This document shows, piece by piece, positions 32,288-42,099 of a DNA stretch of 64,000 nt. A model generated the notes under the pieces. That model worked only from the letters and a program-made list of their open reading frames with translations. It made no database searches and had not been told where the DNA came from. Position 1 is the stretch's first letter. Each line of letters begins with the position of its first letter. Both the position numbers and the translations under genes were made by a program. This DNA comes from Porphyromonadaceae bacterium UBA7203 (lineage in GTDB: Bacteria > Bacteroidota > Bacteroidia > Bacteroidales > Muribaculaceae): positions 1 to 64,000 of the forward strand of contig DKUN01000019.1 of NCBI GenBank assembly GCA_002490725.1, written 5' to 3'.

Positions 32288-33893
32288 AAAGGCGCTCGCG
32301 CGTGGCGATTACGCGCTCGTCGGTAATGTAGTCGTCATATTCCGTCATCTTGTCGATGATGCCGTTGGGCGTCAGTTCGATAATGCGGTTGCAGACGGTC
32401 TGGATGAATTCGTGGTCATGGCTCGACATCAGAATGTTGCCCTTGAAGGCCTGGAGCGTGTTGTTGAATGCCTGAATTGACTCCAGATCGAGGTGGTTGG
32501 TCGGCGAGTCGAGAATCATGGTGTTGGCGTCGCGGAGCATCATGCGGGCAATCATGCAGCGCATTTTCTCGCCACCCGAAAGCACCGAAGCCTTTTTCAG
32601 CACCTCCTCGCCCGAGAAGAGCATTTTGCCGAGGAAACCTTTCAGATAGATTTCGCTCGAATCGTTGCTGAACTGACAGAGCCAGTCTACCAGGTTCATG
32701 TCGGTGTTGAAGAACTCTGAGTTGTCGAGCGGCAGGTAGGCGGTAGTGATTGTTTGCCCCCATTCATATTGGCCGGCGTCGGCCTTGCGGCGTCCGTTGA
32801 TTATTTCAAACAGGGCGGTCATGGCGCGCGGATCGTGGCTCAGGAAGCAGACCTTGTCGCCCTTTTCAATCTGGAAGTTCACATCCTTGAACAGCAGCTC
32901 GCCGTCGATCGATGCGGTCAGGCCCTTGACCTCGAGAATCTTGTTGCCGGGTTCGCGCTGAGGGGTGAAGATGATGCCCGGATAGCGGCGCGACGAGGGC
33001 TGGATTTCCTCGACGTTGAGTTTCTCGAGCATCTTTTTGCGCGAGGTTGTCTGCTTCGATTTGGCAACGTTGGCCGAAAAACGCTGAATGAACTCAAGCA
33101 GTTCCTTACGCTTCTCTTCGGCTTTTTTATTCTGTTGCTGCTGCTGGCGGAGGGCAAGCTGCGACGACTCGTACCAGAACGAATAGTTGCCGGCAAAGAG
33201 CGTCATCTTGTTATAGTCAATGTCGAGCGTGTGGGTGCACACCGAGTCGAGAAAGTGACGGTCGTGGCTCACCACCAGCACGGTGTTTTCGAATTTTGAC
33301 AGATAGTCTTCGAGCCAGCTTACCGTTTCAAGGTCGAGGTCGTTGGTCGGTTCGTCGAGCAGCAGGTTGTCGGGGTTGCCGAACAGAGCCTTGGCGAGCA
33401 GCACGCGCACTTTTTCATTACCGCTCATGTCGCGCATCAGCATTTGGTGCTTCTCCTCCTTGATGCCGAGGCCGCTCAGCAGGGCGGCGGCGTCGCTCTC
33501 GGCGTTCCAGCCCTCCAGTTCGGCGAACTTTTCTTCCAGCTCGGCGGCGCGGACGCCGTCTTCGTCGCTGAAGTCGGGTTTGGCATACAGGGCATCCTTT
33601 TCCTGCATTATATCCCACAGGACGGTGTGGCCCCGCATGACGGTTTCGATGACCGTGCAGTCGTCAAACTTGAAGTGGTCCTGTTCGAGCACGCTCATAC
33701 GCTCGCCGGGGCCCTGGGTGATGGTGCCGTGAGTGGGCGAGAGCTGATTGCTCAGAATGCGCATCAGGGTTGACTTGCCCGCGCCGTTGGCGCCGATGAT
33801 TCCGTAGCAGTTGCCCGGAGTGAATTTCATGTTAACGTCTTGAAAAAGCACGCGCTTGCCGAACTGCATGCCGAGATTTGAAACCGCTATCAT
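32271..33893 (-). CDS. ABC-F ATPase (YbiT-like) with degenerate second site
   Basis: 540 residues, two ABC domains without membrane segments. Domain 1 is complete: GANGAGKST, a signature-like MSGNEKVRV and LLLDEPTNDLDLE. The linker (about 240-300) is rich in Gln, Lys and Arg. Domain 2 has a good signature (LSGGEKMRC), but its Walker A is replaced by FLSHDPRAMTAL and the catalytic Glu of Walker B is Ser (MILDSPTNHLD). I recall the same degeneracy in other Bacteroidales homologues. ABC-F proteins act at the ribosomal E site. The gene has its own promoter and leads into the phosphotransferase gene. Confidence 0.9.
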   Translation of the reverse strand: MIAVSNLGMQFGKRVLFQDVNMKFTPGNCYGIIGANGAGKSTLMRILSNQLSPTHGTITQGPGERMSVLEQDHFKFDDCTVIETVMRGHTVLWDIMQEKDALYAKPDFSDEDGVRAAELEEKFAELEGWNAESDAAALLSGLGIKEEKHQMLMRDMSGNEKVRVLLAKALFGNPDNLLLDEPTNDLDLETVSWLEDYLSKFENTVLVVSHDRHFLDSVCTHTLDIDYNKMTLFAGNYSFWYESSQLALRQQQQQNKKAEEKRKELLEFIQRFSANVAKSKQTTSRKKMLEKLNVEEIQPSSRRYPGIIFTPQREPGNKILEVKGLTASIDGELLFKDVNFQIEKGDKVCFLSHDPRAMTALFEIINGRRKADAGQYEWGQTITTAYLPLDNSEFFNTDMNLVDWLCQFSNDSSEIYLKGFLGKMLFSGEEVLKKASVLSGGEKMRCMIARMMLRDANTMILDSPTNHLDLESIQAFNNTLQAFKGNILMSSHDHEFIQTVCNRIIELTPNGIIDKMTEYDDYITDERVIATRERLYGAAE

Positions 33894-33950
33894 TCTATCT
33901 TTTTCTTAAAACTTGATGTAATCTGATTATAACGTGGTGTAATGAGACCG

Positions 33951-33982
33951 CAAAGTTACGAAAAATCCGCGCCTTTCCCAAA
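33951..33982 (-). promoter_or_regulatory. Promoter of the ABC-F gene
   Basis: On the minus strand, TTTG (33982-33979), a 20-nt spacer and TAACTTTG (33958-33951). The leader is about 50 nt to the ATG at 33893. Confidence 0.7.
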
Positions 33983-34014
33983 ATCCTCGTACCCGTGTGT
34001 TATTTCAGTTTGGA

Positions 34015-34069
34015 TTAACAATATTTAACGCGATATTTAAAAGATGTTTATAATTATTGTATAATTTTG
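34015..34069 (+). promoter_or_regulatory. Promoter of the giant secreted-protein pair with phased TTAA sites
   Basis: The -7 box TAATTTTG is at 34062-34069; the -33 region is TTTA-like (34036-34039, 22-nt spacer) and weak. TTAA sites at 34015, 34025 and 34037 are spaced about one helical turn apart. The word ATTTAACGCGAT (34023-34034) recurs exactly, inverted, at the degP promoter. The leader is about 50 nt. Confidence 0.5.
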
Positions 34070-34127
34070 CGCTCTGTCACTCGGTAGGTATAAATTCCAT
34101 AATCACATCACATATTTTACATTTAAA

Positions 34128-37100
34128 ATGAAAAAGATTACATTATTCTTATTGTCGGGAATGTTGCCTGTGCTCGCGTCAGGGCAGGCAAAGACCGTTC
34201 CCTACGCCTCGGGACTCTATCAGGACTCCGATTGGACGGTAGTTGATGTCAACAAAGACAGCAAAACCTGGACCGACGAAAGTTCATCCTACAGTTTTTC
34301 GGGTTCGGGTTATACGACAGGTAAGAAATTTACCTATCACAGTAGCAACTCAGCCGATGACTGGTTTATTTCGCCTGCAATTACTCTCGAAGCGGGTAAA
34401 GAGTATAAGGTAAAGTTTTTTAATAAGAACATCTATGCCGAGCGACTGGAAGTTAAAGTAGCTACGTCTAACGATGTCGAAGAGCTTGCTTCCGGGGTTA
34501 AGATAGCCGGCTATGAAGATGCTAGACACAGCAGCTATATACGTGTGTCGGGATTGTTTACACCTGAACAGACGGGTGACTATTTTGTAGGAATCCACGC
34601 ATATTCCACACCTAATCAAGGCTGGATATATATTACCGGCTTTGAGGTCGTGGAAAATGTGTTTGCGCCAGCTTCGGTGAGCAAGCTGACCTGCACTCCC
34701 GGCGAAGAGCGTGCGCTGACCGCAACGCTGGCGTGGGAGCTCCCGACCACCGACAACGACGGAGCGGCTCTGCCCGAAGGTGCGTCGTTCGACGAAGTCA
34801 CAATTGTCCGCGACGGCAAGACAGTCGCCTCTCTCGACGGCACCGCAACCTCCTGGACCGACACCGAAGCTACAGGTCTTACCCCCGGCAAGCACTCCTA
34901 TGAGGTCTCGGTCGTGGTCAACGGCGCCAAGTCTGATCCCGTTAAGGTCGACTCAAAATATATCGGCCCTGTGCAGGCTCAGGAGCTTCCTTTTGACGCG
35001 AATGTCAAAGCTATGACTCAGGAAGATTTCGACCTTTTATGGACGCCAGTAAAAGGCCGCGAATCTGCAAGCACGGCAAACTGGGAATTCAAGGTGTCGT
35101 CTTATTATGGCAACAGCATCCAGTATTGCGGCGGCAGTGGCAAGCGCCAGGACGACTGGGTAATCTCGCCGTCGATGAAGTTCACCGAAGCCGGAATCTA
35201 TCGCCTGAGTGTCAAGATGTCGTACAACACGTCTTCAAAAACCAGTTTCGACATTCTGCTCGGCCGGGGTTCGGTTATCGGCGGCTATGAAACCGTTATC
35301 AAGAATTTCACCTCAATTCCGTCGACCGACACTGATTACGAAATCATCTTCCCGGTCGAGTCCCCCGGCGAATATGGCATCGCATTCCACGCCTATGATG
35401 AAACCGGTTCATATAACACCTATTGTATCAGAAAATTCGTGGTCGAGAAGTGGGTAATGACTCCCGCGCAGGTCGCTGACCTCACCGCGACGGTCAACGA
35501 CGACGCCACGGTTGCGCTCGCGTGGACCAACCCCGCCAGGTCGAACGTTGACACCGACCTCACTTCGCTCGCAAAGGTTGAACTCTACTGCGACGGTGAA
35601 CTCGCCGAAACCTTCGGTGAAGCGGCTCCCGGCGCTGCCATGACCTACGTCCACACTCCGGCCACAGCCGGTGTTCACACCTATCACGTCGTAGCCTACA
35701 GCGCTGACGGCCCTGCCGACGGCGAGCCCGTCAAGGTCACTACCGGCTGGGTCGGCGATGAAACCCAGGAGCCCCCTTACACCACTTCGTTTGCCTCGAC
35801 CGACCCCACAGTCCCCATCTGGAGCGGCCTCAACGCTAATGAGGATGGCTCGGAATGGGTAATCAAGAACGCTGCCGTACTGGCCGTTAACAAAGACGGC
35901 GGTTATGGCTATAGAAACAATGATTATCTGCTCTCGCCTTATTTCAATCTCACGCCCGGATATTACAAGGTTGTTTACTCTATCAAGGGTGCCGGCAAGA
36001 ATGTAGAGATGAAGATTGGCACGGTTTCCGACAAGAACGATGTTGCCGCAACCTTTACGCAGCTGGGAACGGTAAAGCTCCCCGGCCAGAGCTATGCCTC
36101 GGACTATACCGTAGTGTTCAAAATGGAGACCGAGGGTCGCTATGCCATTGCCCTGTTGAATGATATGATTACCAGTTCATCTGACAACGACACTCAGGTG
36201 ACCAAGTTCTCGCTGGCTGTTGAGCCGGTGCTTCCCCAGGCTGTTACTGATCTGGTTGTTACTCCCGACCTCGACATGGGCCTCTATGCGACTGTTTCGT
36301 GGATGAACCCGGCGCAGTCGACCGTAGAGGGCGTTGTTCCCGAGCTTGTCAAGGCCGAGGTTTCGCGCAACGGTGAAGTTGTAGCCACTATCACCGAAGG
36401 CCTTGCCGCCGGCGCCACAGCTGACTATGTCGACGAAGTGCCCAACGCAGGTGAATATACCTACTCAGTGACGGTCTACACCGCCGACGGCGCATCGAAG
36501 GCAACCACCGTGAAGAGTCCCTGGATAGGCTCAGGTATGGACCTCCCCTGGAACTGCGACGAAAGCTTTAGCCAAGCCGGCTGGACAATGTTCAACATCA
36601 ACAACGACAAATACACCGATGGTAGCCCCAAAACCTGGGAAACCAACAGCAGCTCAATCTATATTCTGTCGACCGCCGTCAACACCAACGACTGGGCAAT
36701 AACCCCTCGCCTGAACTTCAATGACGGCCATGTCTACACCATTACCGTCAAGGCCGGTTATTCTTCAGAGGCCGGCGAGTTCGACCTCGTTTATGGCACT
36801 GCGCTCGATCCCGAGGCTATGACCGTCCCTATTGCTACGGTCAATGTGGATACTCACAAATACAATGAGGCTCTTGCCGAGCAGACTTTCAAAGTCAAGG
36901 CGGTCAATCCCGCTGCAGCAGCGCTGATGGCCGAAGAGGCCGGCGAAGAAGATAACGCTGTAGTCGTTCCCGCCGGCGTCGGCACCATAGGCCTCCATGC
37001 CAACAAGCCTCTCGATATCGTTGTCAAGCGCTTTGCCATCAATGGCGGCGTGGCGCTCGGAATCGTGGGTGTTGAGTCCGACAAGGCCGGCGGAGTGACC

Positions 37101-37289
37101 CTCAGCGGCTCTACCGTCAGCTTCGGCTCGACGGCCGATGAAGTCGCTGTCGTTGACCTCGCGGGCAAGACCGTGATGGCCGCAGCCGATGCCGACAGCA
37201 TCTCGCTTGCCGGCCTGGCCAAGGGCGTATATCTCGTCAGGGCGACGTTCGGCAACGAAATCGTAACCGTGAAAGTTTTAAACCGATAA
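34128..37289 (+). CDS. Giant secreted protein: four jelly-roll/FN3 modules plus T9SS tail
   Basis: 1053 residues. The signal peptide ends near Ala-Ser-Gly at 17-19. The body is four repeats of about 256 residues, each a choice-of-anchor J-type jelly roll followed by a fibronectin III-like domain. Landmarks DDWFISP, DDWVISP, NDYLLSP and NDWAITP fall near residues 77, 341, 597 and 853. Linkers YIGP, WVGD and WIGS fall near 284, 541 and 797. The last about 70 residues match a type A sorting domain (VAVVDLAGKTVM, GLAKGVYLVRATFGNEIVTVKVLNR). Surface adhesion or glycan binding is inferred. The next gene follows after 7 nt. Confidence 0.85.
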   Translation: MKKITLFLLSGMLPVLASGQAKTVPYASGLYQDSDWTVVDVNKDSKTWTDESSSYSFSGSGYTTGKKFTYHSSNSADDWFISPAITLEAGKEYKVKFFNKNIYAERLEVKVATSNDVEELASGVKIAGYEDARHSSYIRVSGLFTPEQTGDYFVGIHAYSTPNQGWIYITGFEVVENVFAPASVSKLTCTPGEERALTATLAWELPTTDNDGAALPEGASFDEVTIVRDGKTVASLDGTATSWTDTEATGLTPGKHSYEVSVVVNGAKSDPVKVDSKYIGPVQAQELPFDANVKAMTQEDFDLLWTPVKGRESASTANWEFKVSSYYGNSIQYCGGSGKRQDDWVISPSMKFTEAGIYRLSVKMSYNTSSKTSFDILLGRGSVIGGYETVIKNFTSIPSTDTDYEIIFPVESPGEYGIAFHAYDETGSYNTYCIRKFVVEKWVMTPAQVADLTATVNDDATVALAWTNPARSNVDTDLTSLAKVELYCDGELAETFGEAAPGAAMTYVHTPATAGVHTYHVVAYSADGPADGEPVKVTTGWVGDETQEPPYTTSFASTDPTVPIWSGLNANEDGSEWVIKNAAVLAVNKDGGYGYRNNDYLLSPYFNLTPGYYKVVYSIKGAGKNVEMKIGTVSDKNDVAATFTQLGTVKLPGQSYASDYTVVFKMETEGRYAIALLNDMITSSSDNDTQVTKFSLAVEPVLPQAVTDLVVTPDLDMGLYATVSWMNPAQSTVEGVVPELVKAEVSRNGEVVATITEGLAAGATADYVDEVPNAGEYTYSVTVYTADGASKATTVKSPWIGSGMDLPWNCDESFSQAGWTMFNINNDKYTDGSPKTWETNSSSIYILSTAVNTNDWAITPRLNFNDGHVYTITVKAGYSSEAGEFDLVYGTALDPEAMTVPIATVNVDTHKYNEALAEQTFKVKAVNPAAAALMAEEAGEEDNAVVVPAGVGTIGLHANKPLDIVVKRFAINGGVALGIVGVESDKAGGVTLSGSTVSFGSTADEVAVVDLAGKTVMAAADADSISLAGLAKGVYLVRATFGNEIVTVKVLNR

Positions 37290-37296
37290 GAATATT

Positions 37297-40200
37297 ATGA
37301 CACTGAAATCATCATGCAGGGTGGCGCTGGCCGCTACCCTGCTGTTGACTGCCTCATCGGCAAGTCCCGCACCTCAGGCGCGGGATTTGCGGCCTTTGGC
37401 GGTCAAGTCAGCCCCGCTCGACGGCGACCTCAGGCAGGCGCTGCGCAGCGCAGCGCGAAAACTCAATTTCAAGGACTCGCGCGCCAAGGCCAATGACCAC
37501 TCCGCGGCCCCGGTGCGCAAGCTCCCCGGCAGCAACACGGTTCTCTGTGGCGCGATGGTCTACAACGACCTCTGGGGCCTGGTCGATGATAATGGCAACT
37601 ATCTCTACCCGATAACCGCGGGCATCTACACCTTCGGCGCGCGCCCTGACGCCTCGCCCAAGCTGGTTTACAGCGCCGAGAAAATGCTGAAGATGCGCGC
37701 CGGCGTTAAGGTCAACTCCATCTACTACACCATCTCGACGTCGAACTACGACTCGGAGGCTTACCTGACGACCTATTACGCAAGCTCGTGGAGCCAGCGA
37801 TCGGAGCAGGAAATCGACATTGTCAACGTGCCCTCCGACATGACCTACGACCCTGTTAGCGGCAACGTCTACGGCTTCTTCTATAACGACCAGACGCAGG
37901 ATTATGACCGCTTCTGCCGCTTCGATACCTACTATGGCGAGGCCGAGCAGATTGCCACGGTTGACCGCAACGCCTTTGCAATCGCCGCCAATAAAAAAGG
38001 CGAAATCTACGGCATCTGGGGCTGGACCGGCTGGCTCATCAAGGTAGACCCGAAAACCGGCCGTTACGAGCAGATCGGCAGGACCGGCTTCGCGCCCGCG
38101 CTCATCAACTCGCTGACGTTCGACGATGCCACCGGTAAGCTCTACTGGACCGCCAACGACGCCGAGGGCTATTCGGCGCTGCTCGAGGTCGACACTTCGA
38201 CGGGTGCTGCCACCGAGATTTGCCATTTCGAGAACAACGCCTCTTTCTCGGGAATCTTCGCCATGCCCTATAAGGTGCCCGATGCGGCGCCCGCCGCAGT
38301 GACAGGCGCATCTGTGGCCTATACCTCCCTCGGCGCGCTGACCGGCTGCGTGCGTTGCACAGCGCCCGTCAAATCGGCCAATGGCGGCTCGCTCGTCGGC
38401 CCGCTGACCGTAGTTGTCAGCGTAAGCGGCGGCGAAACCTGCGAAATCGAGGGCGTGCAGCCCGGTGCGGCAGTCGAGTCGCCCGAAATGACGTTTGCTC
38501 CCGGCGCTGTGAGCGTCGACATTACCGCCGCGACCGCCGACTATATGGGCGAGAGCGTGACCATCAGCTCCTGGGCCGGCGAAGACCTGCCGGGCGCGCC
38601 CGGCAACGTGCAGCTCTCTGACGATAACGGCACGCCCCTGCTCAGCTGGGATGCCCCCGCAGCAGGCCTCAACGGCGGCACGTTCAATGCCGACGCGCTG
38701 ACCTATACCGTCGTGCGCTATCCCGACCGTGCCACTTTCAGCGGCATAACTTCGACCTCCTGGCGTGATGAAACGTTCAGCGGTATGTCGGCTCTGCGCT
38801 ATGAGGTCAATGCCGTGACCGGCGTCGGCGCAGGACCCGCGGCCTCGTCGCCCACGCTGGTGTTTGGCGAGGGTTTCACCGTGCCCTTCACCGAAACCTT
38901 CTCGACCGAGGCCGACTTCAGTCTCTGGACCGTTACCGATCTCAGCGGCGGCACTACCTGGGAGTATAGCTCCAAGAACAGGAATATCTTCTACAAGTAT
39001 GGCACCGAAGTCGAAATCGAGGGCGACGACTGGATCATTTCGCCCCGTTTCCGTCTGAGCGCAGGCAAGGTCTACGCACTGACTTTCGACGCCAGGAGCT
39101 ACTATAAGAACTATGCCGAGAACTTCAAGTTTGCCCTCTGCACGTCGACCGATCCGGCCTCGGCCGTAAAGGTCATCATTGACTGTCCCGACTTCGACGT
39201 GCCTACCGGCGAGACCAAGCGCGCTCTTTTCAGCGTAGACGCCGACGGCTACTATCACCTCGGCCTCCACTGCTACAGCATTGCCCACAACTGGCAGCTC
39301 GAAATCGACAACATCGGGCTGAGCGAGGTTTCGGGCAGTGTGCCGGCGGCCGTGACCGGCCTGACCGTGACCCCGGGCGAGCAGGGCGCAATGACCGCGC
39401 GCCTCGACTTCACGGCGCCCGACGCCGACAGCAAGGGCAACGCCATTGACGGGCCGATGACCATCAACGTTTACCGCAATCTCTCGGCCACTCCCTGCCA
39501 TTCGTTCACCAACGTAAGCGCCGGCACGCCGCTGAGTTGGACCGACACCTCCTTTGATGAGGCGGGTGTCTACACTTATCGTGTGGTTGGCGTCAGCGAG
39601 GCCGGAGAGGGCTCCTCGGCCGAGGCTTCGGCCTTTGTGGGCGTTGATGTGCCCGGTGCCGTGGGCAACCTGCGCTCCGTGGAGGCTGCCGACGGCTCGG
39701 TCTCGCTTAGCTGGACTGCCCCCGTGAGCGGCGCCAATGGCGGCTGGTTTGACGCATCGGCCGTTACTTACCGCATTCAGCGCAGCAATGATGCCGCGAC
39801 CCTGGCCGATAACTACACCGCGACCTACTTTGTCGACAACACGCTCAAACTCACCTCGCAGACGCTGATGTATTACCTTGTCACCCCCTACGTGGGCTCG
39901 GCCAAGGGCCGCTATAACAACACGCCGCTTAACGGAGTGTTCGGCCCCGCGCTCGTGGCTCCGGTCTGCGAGACCTTCCCCTCGGCCGACCTCACCACCT
40001 ATCCGTGGGTGTCGGAGTCAAACGGCCAGCAATATCTCTGGACGCTCGAGACCTCCGGAACCAACCCATCCGCCTCCGATCAGAACGGCGACCGCGGCCT
40101 GGCAATGTTCATTTCCAACTCTGTGACAAAGGGTGTGACCGGCGAGTTCTCCTCGCCCAAGGTCAGCCTGCGCGGTCTCGACAGCCCCGTGCTCACCTTC

Positions 40201-41802
40201 TGGATGTATGGCTGCGAGGCCCCCGAGGGCATGGCCGACGAGGAGCTTTCGGTTAAGGTAATGACCCCCGGTGGCGAATGGCAGGCCGTTGGCGGCGCAA
40301 CTTTCCGCCGCGGCGACTCCGAAGGGTGGACGCGCCATGTAGTCGACCTCTCCGCCTACGCTTCAGCCGAGTGGGTGCGCGTCATGTTTACCGCCACTGC
40401 CGCCGGCACGGGTAACATACTGCTCGACAACATCGCCTTCGACAGCAGCCGCGGCGTTGACATCGCCGCCATGGCCCTGACCGGCGCCGACCGCGTTGCC
40501 GCCGGCTATCCCTTCAACGTCGCCGCAACAGTGACCAACGTGGGCATGCTGCAGGCCTCGGCCGTAGTGCTGACGCTGACCGACGGCGCCGACGTCGTGG
40601 GCACCCACACCGTTGACCTCCTTGCCTCAGGCGCCTCGGCTTCGGTCGAGTTCCCCGTGACCTTTGCCGCCTCGGGCCGTCACGAGCTGACGCTGACCGC
40701 CGCCTGCAGTGATGACGTTAATGCCGCCAACAACGCCGTCACGCTGACCGTTGCCGCCGTTGAACCCGTGATTGCCGCGCCCTCCGGCCTCGTGGCCACG
40801 GCTTCGGCCGACCGTATCGAGCTGACCTGGAGCGACCCCTATGCCCGCGGCCTCGTGGCCGATGACATGGAGGCCCACGCCGACTGGGCCATCAACGGCT
40901 TCGGTGGCTACACGCTCGTTGATCTCGACTTGGCTGCCACCTATTATATCAAAAAGAACCTTGAGGAATATCCCGACATGACCTCGCCCAAGGCATTCCA
41001 GATATGCAACGCCAAGGCGCTCGGCATCGACATCTGGGATGAGGGCACACCTCACTCCGGCAACAAGATGCTGATGAGCGTGGCCTCCGTTGGCACGCCC
41101 AACAATGACTGGCTCATATCGCCCCGCCTCAACGGCGCCGGGCAGACCGTAAGCTTCTTTGCCAAGGCGTTCACGGCCGACGACACCCCTGCCGAGCGCA
41201 TGCGCGTGCTCTACTCGACGGGCGGCACCGACCCATCGGAGTTTACCGCCATCAATTCGGGCGACTATATCGAGGTGCCCGACATCTGGACCGAATATCG
41301 CTTCGTGGTGCCAGCCGGCGCGACCCATTTCGCCATCAATTGTGTTTCCGCCGATGCGTTCGCGCTCTTTGTCGACGACATTGCGTTCAACGACCTCACC
41401 GTGCCCGCCCTCGAAGTGAGCGGCTACGAAGTGATGCGCAACGGCGAGGTAATCGCCACGACCGCTGACCGCGCCTTTGCGGATGAAGCACCCCTGCCAG
41501 GCAGGGCCACCTACACTGTGCGTGCCCGTTACGCCGACGGCGTTGTCAGTGCGCAGTCTGAGGGCGTCAGCGTAGAGTTCTCGTCCATCGACGGCGTCGC
41601 GGCCGCCGGAGTCACCGTCAGCGGCGGTCGAGGAGTCATTACCGTTGCCAATGCCGCCGGCCTCGACGTAGAGCTATTCGCCGTCGACGGCCGCCGCCTC
41701 GCCGCCTCGACCGCCCACGGCGACCGCCTCGGGCTGCGGGCTCTTCCCGGCGTTTACCTCCTCACCATCGACTCCCGCCCATACAAAGTCCGCGTCGACT
41801 GA
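37297..41802 (+). CDS. Giant secreted multi-domain protein with T9SS tail
   Basis: 1501 residues. A signal peptide (about 25 residues) is followed by a propeller-like region (about 70-330; YDPVSGNVYGFFYN, AIAANKKGEIYGI, TFDDATGKLYWTAND), FN3-like domains (about 335-540 and 680-880) and jelly-roll domains centred on DDWIISP (near 577) and NDWLISP (near 1270), with another around PVLTFWMYG (near 967). A CARDB-like domain (about 1055-1150) and a sorting tail (ELFAVDGRRLAA, LPGVYLLTIDSRPYKVRVD) complete it. Its GC-rich code creates long antisense ORFs that I do not accept as genes. It is probably co-transcribed with the preceding gene and displayed or released by T9SS. Confidence 0.82.
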   Translation: MTLKSSCRVALAATLLLTASSASPAPQARDLRPLAVKSAPLDGDLRQALRSAARKLNFKDSRAKANDHSAAPVRKLPGSNTVLCGAMVYNDLWGLVDDNGNYLYPITAGIYTFGARPDASPKLVYSAEKMLKMRAGVKVNSIYYTISTSNYDSEAYLTTYYASSWSQRSEQEIDIVNVPSDMTYDPVSGNVYGFFYNDQTQDYDRFCRFDTYYGEAEQIATVDRNAFAIAANKKGEIYGIWGWTGWLIKVDPKTGRYEQIGRTGFAPALINSLTFDDATGKLYWTANDAEGYSALLEVDTSTGAATEICHFENNASFSGIFAMPYKVPDAAPAAVTGASVAYTSLGALTGCVRCTAPVKSANGGSLVGPLTVVVSVSGGETCEIEGVQPGAAVESPEMTFAPGAVSVDITAATADYMGESVTISSWAGEDLPGAPGNVQLSDDNGTPLLSWDAPAAGLNGGTFNADALTYTVVRYPDRATFSGITSTSWRDETFSGMSALRYEVNAVTGVGAGPAASSPTLVFGEGFTVPFTETFSTEADFSLWTVTDLSGGTTWEYSSKNRNIFYKYGTEVEIEGDDWIISPRFRLSAGKVYALTFDARSYYKNYAENFKFALCTSTDPASAVKVIIDCPDFDVPTGETKRALFSVDADGYYHLGLHCYSIAHNWQLEIDNIGLSEVSGSVPAAVTGLTVTPGEQGAMTARLDFTAPDADSKGNAIDGPMTINVYRNLSATPCHSFTNVSAGTPLSWTDTSFDEAGVYTYRVVGVSEAGEGSSAEASAFVGVDVPGAVGNLRSVEAADGSVSLSWTAPVSGANGGWFDASAVTYRIQRSNDAATLADNYTATYFVDNTLKLTSQTLMYYLVTPYVGSAKGRYNNTPLNGVFGPALVAPVCETFPSADLTTYPWVSESNGQQYLWTLETSGTNPSASDQNGDRGLAMFISNSVTKGVTGEFSSPKVSLRGLDSPVLTFWMYGCEAPEGMADEELSVKVMTPGGEWQAVGGATFRRGDSEGWTRHVVDLSAYASAEWVRVMFTATAAGTGNILLDNIAFDSSRGVDIAAMALTGADRVAAGYPFNVAATVTNVGMLQASAVVLTLTDGADVVGTHTVDLLASGASASVEFPVTFAASGRHELTLTAACSDDVNAANNAVTLTVAAVEPVIAAPSGLVATASADRIELTWSDPYARGLVADDMEAHADWAINGFGGYTLVDLDLAATYYIKKNLEEYPDMTSPKAFQICNAKALGIDIWDEGTPHSGNKMLMSVASVGTPNNDWLISPRLNGAGQTVSFFAKAFTADDTPAERMRVLYSTGGTDPSEFTAINSGDYIEVPDIWTEYRFVVPAGATHFAINCVSADAFALFVDDIAFNDLTVPALEVSGYEVMRNGEVIATTADRAFADEAPLPGRATYTVRARYADGVVSAQSEGVSVEFSSIDGVAAAGVTVSGGRGVITVANAAGLDVELFAVDGRRLAASTAHGDRLGLRALPGVYLLTIDSRPYKVRVD

Positions 41803-41821
41803 CCCCCACACAACTCCCCGC

Positions 41822-41853
41822 AACAAGGGCGCCCCTAACCGGGCGCCCTTGTT
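41822..41853 (+). terminator. Terminator of the giant secreted-protein operon
   Basis: A perfect 13-bp stem (AACAAGGGCGCCC / GGGCGCCCTTGTT) with a 6-nt loop, followed by CGTATTTTA, 19 nt past the stop. Confidence 0.85.
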
Positions 41854-41916
41854 CGTATTTTACCAATGAATTGCCGCGGTGCGGCCAGAGGGGTAGCGTG
41901 CGTGCAAAAATTGATT

Positions 41917-41945
41917 GCGGGAGAGCTTATCACAAGCTCTCCCGC
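41917..41945 (-). terminator. Terminator of the lepA-nhaA operon
   Basis: A perfect 12-bp stem (GCGGGAGAGCTT / AAGCTCTCCCGC) with a 5-nt loop. On the minus strand it is followed by AATCAATTTTTG, a U-rich tail. It lies about 155 nt past the nhaA stop. Confidence 0.75.
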
Positions 41946-42099
41946 ACGAATGTTTCCAAATAGGTACAATATTTAAGGTAAAAAAGATTGAATGATTTTC
42001 CGATGCAAAGTTGCGACTTTTATTTCAGAGCCGCAAACTTTTTAATATGTTACTAAACATACTTTTTTCTTTTTCACCGCAATATTATGTGAATCAGGT

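Larger units (their letters stand above)
41803..42099. other. Convergent intergenic region with two terminators
   Basis: 297 nt between the giant secreted protein and nhaA, holding one terminator for each strand (see separate entries). The rest is AT-rich with no convincing gene. Confidence 0.6.

Noticed and set aside
37408..39501. 697-residue ORF antisense to the 1501-residue secreted protein
   Set aside because: The opposite strand has a signal peptide, known domains and a sorting tail. The antisense product is Gly/Arg/Val/Ala-rich with no domain, as expected from GC-rich third positions.
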